Shown here piece by piece: positions 59,798 through 64,000 of a stretch of 64,000 nt of DNA. Position 1 is the stretch's first letter, and each line of letters starts with the position of its first letter. The notes under the pieces are model-generated. The model was not told where the DNA came from and did no database searches. It saw only the letters and a program-made list of their open reading frames with translations. Position numbers and translations under genes: made by a program. This stretch comes from Rhodoligotrophos appendicifer. Lineage in GTDB: Bacteria > Pseudomonadota > Alphaproteobacteria > Rhizobiales > Im1. The stretch is taken from positions 310,001 through 374,000 of the forward strand of contig NZ_VHKL01000002.1 of assembly GCF_007474605.1 (NCBI RefSeq), given 5' to 3'.

Positions 59798-60105
59798 TCA
59801 ATGGCTCTGAATCGATTGGGCTCCCAGTGACCGCATGGTCTCCTCCACCCGGCCGGCGGCGCCTGCATCCTGAATGTCGGCGGAGACTTCGATAATCCGT
59901 TGAGCGCCGTTGCCTCGCTCTTCGCCGGGTCGGGACCGCCGCGCTCGGCTTCAACGATGTCGAATTCTTCACCCGCCGTATTCTCCGCTTCGGCTGCGGC
60001 AACGAAGACGTCGCTGCGGTCAAGGCCGAGTTCCTGCACCAGGTGCTCGACGGCGAGCTCGGCCTGCTCCCGGGTCTCGAAGGTTCCAACGATCGTCTTG
60101 CCCAT
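59798..60105 (-). pseudogene. Small conserved stress-type protein, broken by a single-base frameshift
   Basis: The first 69 codons read a DUF-type small protein (MGKTIVGTFETREQAELAVEHL, then ALNG). At 59891-59901 the minus strand reads AACGGATTATC, after which the homologous frame is lost. In the next frame the expected continuation IIEVSADIQDAGAAG and a stop follow directly (59798). One missing base would restore a 102-residue protein, normal for this general-stress-protein-17M-like family. Either the gene is a recent pseudogene or the sequence has an indel. In the uncorrected frame the protein would run on to 59722 with an unrelated tail. Confidence 0.75.
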
Positions 60106-60262
60106 GATGTCCTCGCTGCGTTGCCTGAAAGTCTCCAGTCAATCGCTCGTGCGCGAACAGGTTCCAAGCGCAGCAAAAAGTGAGGAGGGCTTGCAAGCCG
60201 GTTGCGAACGAAATTCCGGCTGGAGGGTTCTTCCTAGAGCAATTGATCATGAGGAGATTTGA

Positions 60263-60442
60263 ATGGATGCGGAAGCTGGCGGCCTGCAATGGCTGATCAT
60301 CGATGTCATCGCCGTGGTGGTGCTTGCCGGAGCCATGATCTACGGCATCATGATGTGGCGAAGAAAGAACCAGACCCCGGCGCAGAAGGCCCGGACCGAC
60401 GAAATCGTCAAAAAGAACTATCGCGATCCGGACCAGCAATGA
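60263..60442 (+). CDS. Small single-helix membrane protein
   Basis: A 59-residue protein read directly: MDAEAGGLQWLIIDVIAVVV begins it, the helix continues to about residue 30 (GAMIYGIMMW), and a basic, charged tail ends YRDPDQQ. GAGGAG lies 6 bases before ATG 60263. It is short and easily missed. The pattern of a short N-terminal periplasmic part, a helix and a Lys/Arg-rich tail suggests an N-out inner-membrane peptide. Family and role unknown. Confidence 0.7.
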   Translation: MDAEAGGLQWLIIDVIAVVVLAGAMIYGIMMWRRKNQTPAQKARTDEIVKKNYRDPDQQ

Positions 60443-60515
60443 TCCGGCGACTCGGCTCCTGAGCCCGTGGGGAGAGAGACCCACCGGCCAGGAGCCGCGC
60501 GCCGATGGTCGCCCA

Positions 60516-60857
60516 TCAGTCCGACATCCGGCCGCCCTGCAGGGAGGGCGCCCCGGCTGCTTCCGCCACCACCAGCTTGCGAGTCCGGAGATCGACCGTG
60601 ACCGTCCCGCCGGAGGCCAATCCCTCGGCCGGTACATGCAACACGTCGACGGTGTCCAGGCGGGTGAGTTGCGTTTCTCGGGCGAATGCCCGGAAGTGGT
60701 TCAACGCCTGCGCCGCCAGCGCCTCGGGCGAGGGCGGATCGGCTCCTTGGAGTGTGATGCTCTCATGGATATGCGCAACTGCGCCGGAGCGGGTGTCGAA
60801 GACCACGCAGGCCTGGTGAGCCTTGACCTCAACGCCGCCTGAAAAATCAACCTGCAT
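60516..60857 (-). CDS. Hypothetical protein
   Basis: A 113-residue soluble protein with no signal peptide. The sequence has a beta-type N-terminus (MQVDFSGGVEVKAHQACVVF), an Ala/Glu/Arg-rich helix (PEALAAQALNHFRAFARET) and a strand-rich C-terminus (GTVTVDLRTRKLVVAE). GGGAGG is 5 bases before the ATG. It starts 21 bases after the stop of the upstream gene, so the two form an operon. I do not recognise the family. Confidence 0.65.
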   Translation of the reverse strand: MQVDFSGGVEVKAHQACVVFDTRSGAVAHIHESITLQGADPPSPEALAAQALNHFRAFARETQLTRLDTVDVLHVPAEGLASGGTVTVDLRTRKLVVAEAAGAPSLQGGRMSD

Positions 60858-60878
60858 TGCATCCTCCCATCATGGACG

Positions 60879-61199
60879 TCAGAAAAACGACAGCGTGAAC
60901 AGGCCCTGGGCCGTCTGGTCCTCTCCCGTGGCAATGCCGCAGGTCACGGAGGTCATGTTCTGTCTGAACAAGGATGACCGCCATTGAAACCAGTTGCCGA
61001 AGGTCTCGGGGAATTCCTCGCCACCGGGACGCGGCCGGGTTCGCGCTCCGACGATGCCGCAGAACTGGGTGCCTCTTCCCGTCGTACCGCTGAGCGCGGC
61101 CGTCACAAAGGTGTGGGTCGGTGCGAAGTTGAGGTCCACCGTGTGGATCTGGCTTCCGCTCTGCTGCCAAAACCGGGTCATCATGTCATTGACGGGCAC
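60879..61199 (-). CDS. Hypothetical protein, cotranscribed with 60516-60857
   Basis: A 106-residue protein. The GTG at 61199 is preferred because GGGAGG lies 8 bases upstream; longer in-frame starts upstream lack one. The segments IHTVDLNFAPTHTFVTAALSG and FPETFGNWFQWRSSLF are rich in aromatic residues; three Cys are spread along the chain (FCGIVG, VTCGIA). It has no signal peptide. No family was recognised. The gene is the first of a two-gene unit facing the Asp/Glu racemase-fold gene on the other strand. Confidence 0.6.
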   Translation of the reverse strand: MPVNDMMTRFWQQSGSQIHTVDLNFAPTHTFVTAALSGTTGRGTQFCGIVGARTRPRPGGEEFPETFGNWFQWRSSLFRQNMTSVTCGIATGEDQTAQGLFTLSFF

Positions 61200-61393
61200 G
61201 ACTTCATCCTCCCTTTCCAGGTCAGAACCGTCCGCGATCGTTGGAGCTCCTCTGTTCGTGGGATCGCTGCGGTCAACGCCGATAGAGTGATGCCGTGAAG
61301 CAAAGCTGTATGTGGCAATTGCCACAATCTCATCTATGAATGCAGACGCGCTCGCTCGCGGAGCGGTCGGCACGATTCAGGCGGAAGGCAAAC

Positions 61394-62161
61394 ATGAGCA
61401 GCAACGGAAACTGGGGACGTTCGCAAAGCAGCTTCGACGACGGTGTCGGACCCGTGGCATCCATCGGCGTGATCGCGCTGAGCACGGATCGGGTCGGGGT
61501 ATGGGACGTGGAACAATTCCTGGCGAGCGCCAAAGGCGTGGCCGTGTTCTCGACCCGGGTCGCCATGAGCACAGTCGCCACGCCCGAGACCCTGCGCCAG
61601 CTCGGCGATCATCTGGAAGGGGCCGCCAGTCTGCTCGTTCCGGGATCACCCCTCGACGTCATCGGCTTCAGCTGCACCTCTGGCACTGTCGCCGTCGGGC
61701 TCGACCGCGTCCATGCCAGCATCGGCAAGGGGCGCCCGGGACTTCCCATCGCCACACCCATCGAGGCAGGCGCCAAGGGGCTGAGCCAGTTCGGCGCACG
61801 GCGCATCTCGCTGCTCGTGCCCTATCTCGTGGACACCGCCAATCTCATCGGGAATTATTTCGAGAGCAATGGCTGGACCATCGACAAACGCTCCACCTTC
61901 GACCTCGGCGGCGATCCGGAAATGAACAGGGTCAGCGGCGACGCCATCCTCGAAGCGGCCATTGCCTCCACCGATCCCGACAGCGATGCCCTGTTCATCT
62001 CCTGCACCGGGCTTCGCACCTCGTCACTCATCGACCGGATCGAAGCGGCTATCGGCAAGCCGGTGGTCACCAGCAACCAGGCGCTGGCCTGGGACTGCCT
62101 GCGGCTGGCGGGCGTGAAGGACAAGATTGCCGGACAGGGACGGCTTTTCGCCGAGCACTAG
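61394..62161 (+). CDS. Asp/Glu racemase superfamily protein, maleate isomerase/arylmalonate decarboxylase-like
   Basis: A 255-residue member of the Asp/Glu racemase superfamily. The two-domain fold with two Cys active sites is visible: GFSCTSGTVAVG near residue 93 and FISCTGLRTSS near 205, with the typical PIATPIEAGAKGLSQFGARRISLLVPY between them. The sequence resembles maleate cis-trans isomerases and arylmalonate decarboxylases more than true racemases. GGAAGG is 5 bases before ATG 61394. The ligand is likely a dicarboxylate or malonate-type acid. No partner gene is adjacent. Confidence 0.82.
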   Translation: MSSNGNWGRSQSSFDDGVGPVASIGVIALSTDRVGVWDVEQFLASAKGVAVFSTRVAMSTVATPETLRQLGDHLEGAASLLVPGSPLDVIGFSCTSGTVAVGLDRVHASIGKGRPGLPIATPIEAGAKGLSQFGARRISLLVPYLVDTANLIGNYFESNGWTIDKRSTFDLGGDPEMNRVSGDAILEAAIASTDPDSDALFISCTGLRTSSLIDRIEAAIGKPVVTSNQALAWDCLRLAGVKDKIAGQGRLFAEH

Positions 62162-62186
62162 CCGAGCTTTGGAAAGTCGCGTGGGT

Positions 62187-63076
62187 CTAGGCCAAGGCGG
62201 TCCGGATGAAATCGGCCGCCTTGGCGATCGCTTGGCGCCCCGGCTCCAGGCGGGCGGCCCAAAGCGGCCAGGCATGGATCATCTTCGGCCAGACTTCCAG
62301 GATGACCCGGCACTCCGCGGCCCCCGCTCGGCCCGCCAGGCGCACCGCGTCGTCGAGAAGCGTCTCGTCACTTCCCACCTGGATCAGCATCGGAGGAAGC
62401 CCGCGGAGCTCAGCGTAGAGCGGGGAGGCGAGGGGGGCATCCGGCGCCGTGGTGCCGAGATAGGCCGCGGCGAGCTCGTGCAAATAGGCCTCGTGGATCA
62501 AAGGATCGACCGCATCCTTTGACTTCAGAGTCGCCCCGGTCATCTTAAGATCGGTCCAGGGCGAGATCAGCCAGGCGCAGGCCGGCAGCGGTTCATTCGC
62601 CTCACGCAATGAGATCATCAACGCCAGCGCCAGGCCGGTCCCGGCGCTGTCGCCGCCCAGCACCAGGCGTCGCGGAGAAAAACCCTTGGCCAGCAGCGTT
62701 CGATAGGCCAGCAGGGCATCGTCCAGGGCGGCGGGGAAGGGATGCTCAGGGCTAGGCGATAGCCGACGGCCAGCGTCGAGATGGACGCCGCACGGCCGGC
62801 CGCCGTCACGAGGCCACGATGGCTGGCGATCGATCCCGAGCAATAGCCGCCGCCGTGAAAATAGATCAGGACCGAGGACGGATCGGCCGTGGCGGTGCGT
62901 GACCATTCGACCGGAACCTCACCGAAGCGTTCGCCCTGCAGCGTCACGTCGCTGCCGATCGGATCGAGCGTTGCCACCGTGTCCAGCCGCATCCGACGTT
63001 CTGACCAGCCCTGCGGGCGGGGCGCAGCGGACAGAAGCGCCCTGAGTGCATCGATTTCCGTCGTCATGGCCGTCAT
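62187..63076 (-). pseudogene. Alpha/beta hydrolase (HSL family), broken by a single-base frameshift
   Basis: The N-terminal part (from 63076; AAGGAG 7 bases upstream) reads well as an HSL/BFAE-type esterase up to VLIYFHGGGYCSGS (oxyanion HGGG) and AVGYRLA. The homologous sequence then continues in another frame as EHPFPAALDDALLAY, LVLGGDSAGTGLAL (catalytic Ser in G-D-S-A-G) and MIHAWPL (catalytic His) to 62187. One extra base near the GGG at 62749-62751 would restore a 296-residue enzyme. It is a single-base deletion or a sequencing indel in a G-run. Confidence 0.8.
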
Positions 63077-63402
63077 GCACGGGCTCCTTGAAAGGTACAG
63101 GCGGCTCTCAGTCGAGGCCCATGGGCGCGGGGTTCATCTGCCGACGCGTTGCACATTGCGATCTCGGCACATTCGCTCCGTCGCAAGTCTAGTGAAGTCG
63201 AACAGCGTCGCGAAAGGTTGTTTTCGTGGCCTAAAATGTCAAGCAAACAATTTCAGGACGGCCTTTGCTGTCGGCGCAGGTCGCGGGGGGTCGCACTGCA
63301 TCACGGTTGCTTGCAAACGATTAACTCATACGGTTAGCTTTATTGGTGCTGCCTGCACAGTCGCACTAGGCTTTGCGGCGGGGCGGATGCGAGGGTGGGG
63401 TG
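63077..63402. other. Intergenic region before the patatin-like lipoprotein
   Basis: A stretch of 326 bases with no supported gene. A promoter-like area occurs near 63302-63345 (TTGCTTGCAAACGATTAACT). No terminator, tRNA or known box was found. A non-coding RNA cannot be excluded. Confidence 0.4.
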
Positions 63403-64000
63403 ATGTTCAAGAGAGTGGCGTTCGCGCTTGCCGCCCTGGCTATGCTTGGGCTTTCCGGCTGCATGCATCCCGGTCGGGTGCCCGCGGTCACCGTAGCAGA
63501 TGCCGCCGAACCCACGGTCCTCGGCTTGCCGAACGCCCGCTTCTACATCGACACCGACGTCGCCCTCATGCAGGAGGAAGGCGCCAAATCCGTCCAACGA
63601 GAGTTCGCCGCACTGCGTCTGAGGCCGGGAGCGCCCCTGCCTCCGGCGCGGTTCCTCGCCTTGTCGGGCGGCGGTGACGATGGCGCCTTCGGGGCCGGCC
63701 TGCTCGTCGGCTGGACGGCCACAGGGCGGCGGCCGTCCTTCAAGATCGTCACGGGCATCAGCACCGGTGCCCTCATCGCGCCCTTCGCGTTTCTCGGTTC
63801 CGACTATGACGGGGTTCTGCGCGCCGTCTATACCGAGACCTCGCAGAAGGACATCTTCACGCCGAGGATGGTGTTTGCGGCCCTCACCAACGACGCCATG
63901 TCGGACACCACGCCGCTCTATCGCATGATCTCGAGATATGTCGACGCCAACCTGATGGCGCGGATCGCTAAGGAGTATCGCAAAGGGCGGCTGCTGCTCA
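63403..64000 (+). CDS. Patatin-like phospholipase lipoprotein, partial
   Basis: The first 199 codons of a patatin-family lipid acyl hydrolase that runs off the window. It begins with a lipoprotein signal (lipobox LSGC, Cys at about residue 20). The oxyanion loop is GGGDDGAFGAG near residue 90, and the nucleophile elbow GISTGAL with its G-x-S-x-G Ser near 119. The catalytic Asp lies beyond the edge. Such lipoproteins cleave phospholipids or other acyl esters at the outer membrane. The start ATG 63403 has GGTGGGG ahead. Confidence 0.85.
   Translation, partial: MFKRVAFALAALAMLGLSGCMHPGRVPAVTVADAAEPTVLGLPNARFYIDTDVALMQEEGAKSVQREFAALRLRPGAPLPPARFLALSGGGDDGAFGAGLLVGWTATGRRPSFKIVTGISTGALIAPFAFLGSDYDGVLRAVYTETSQKDIFTPRMVFAALTNDAMSDTTPLYRMISRYVDANLMARIAKEYRKGRLLL

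Noticed and set aside
58538-59830. Plus-strand frame inside dctM in another register
   Set aside because: Arg/His-rich shadow of the DctM gene.
60247-60260. TTGATCATGAGGAG upstream of the small membrane protein as a FixK box
   Set aside because: The second half-site is absent and the motif overlaps the ribosome site.

Overview
The window looks like chromosomal DNA of an alphaproteobacterium, most likely of the Hyphomicrobiales (Rhizobiales) type. The basis is the high GC content, the complete ccoNOQPGHIS (fixNOQP-fixGHIS) set, a FixL/FixK oxygen-sensing circuit of the rhizobial hybrid-kinase type, TRAP transport genes, Tat-exported isoquinoline-oxidoreductase-like enzymes and the many ATGA-coupled operons. 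I could not assign a genus. No tRNA, rRNA, insertion sequence, prophage or CRISPR array was seen.

1-7.1 kb: the 3' part of a DHA2-type MFS exporter, a cytochrome b561, a MATE exporter, and a periplasmic molybdenum hydroxylase operon (iorA-like, iorB-like, di-heme cytochrome c) divergent from an HxlR regulator. 7.1-17.4 kb: a dense catabolic cluster. One minus-strand operon encodes a citryl-CoA-lyase-like protein, an NMO-type flavoenzyme, a PYROXD2/CrtI-like FAD enzyme, an SDR, an acyl-CoA dehydrogenase, a polysaccharide-deacetylase-fold amidohydrolase, a MaoC hydratase and a TetR regulator. Divergent from it are an acyl-CoA ligase and a DAO-type oxidase. Together they read as a beta-oxidation-like route for an unidentified acid.

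17.4-49.1 kb: a microaerobic island. It holds the cbb3 oxidase operon with a universal stress protein gene at its end, a second operon (tandem USP, host-attachment protein, and a HAD-phosphatase/HerA-like ATPase fusion), an operon with a cytochrome c and a P-type cation ATPase, two zinc alcohol dehydrogenases, a CBS-BON protein, a Nudix hydrolase, a yhiI-rbbA-yhhJ-type ABC exporter and a GNAT-fused acyl-CoA synthetase. Its regulators lie in the middle: fixK and a heme-PAS hybrid FixL in one operon, with an OmpR-type FxkR-like response regulator divergent. A GTCACA-N4-GTTACA K-box lies upstream of fixK, and at least six FNR/FixK-type TTGA-N6-TCAA boxes lie in front of the other operons. Sensor, relay, regulator and probable targets are therefore all in one 32-kb stretch.

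49.1-53.9 kb: a secreted glycine-rich protein with sixteen 14-residue repeats, a gene-poor AT-rich patch, a small secreted Cys-rich protein, a proline racemase-family enzyme with a Ser/Cys active-site pair, and an AraC regulator. 54-59.8 kb: a stand-alone receiver and a dctSR-like two-component system divergent from a dctPQM-like TRAP transporter. 59.8-64 kb: small conserved proteins, an Asp/Glu racemase-fold enzyme, two genes broken by single-base frameshifts (a small stress-type protein and an alpha/beta hydrolase), and the start of a patatin-like lipoprotein that runs off the window.
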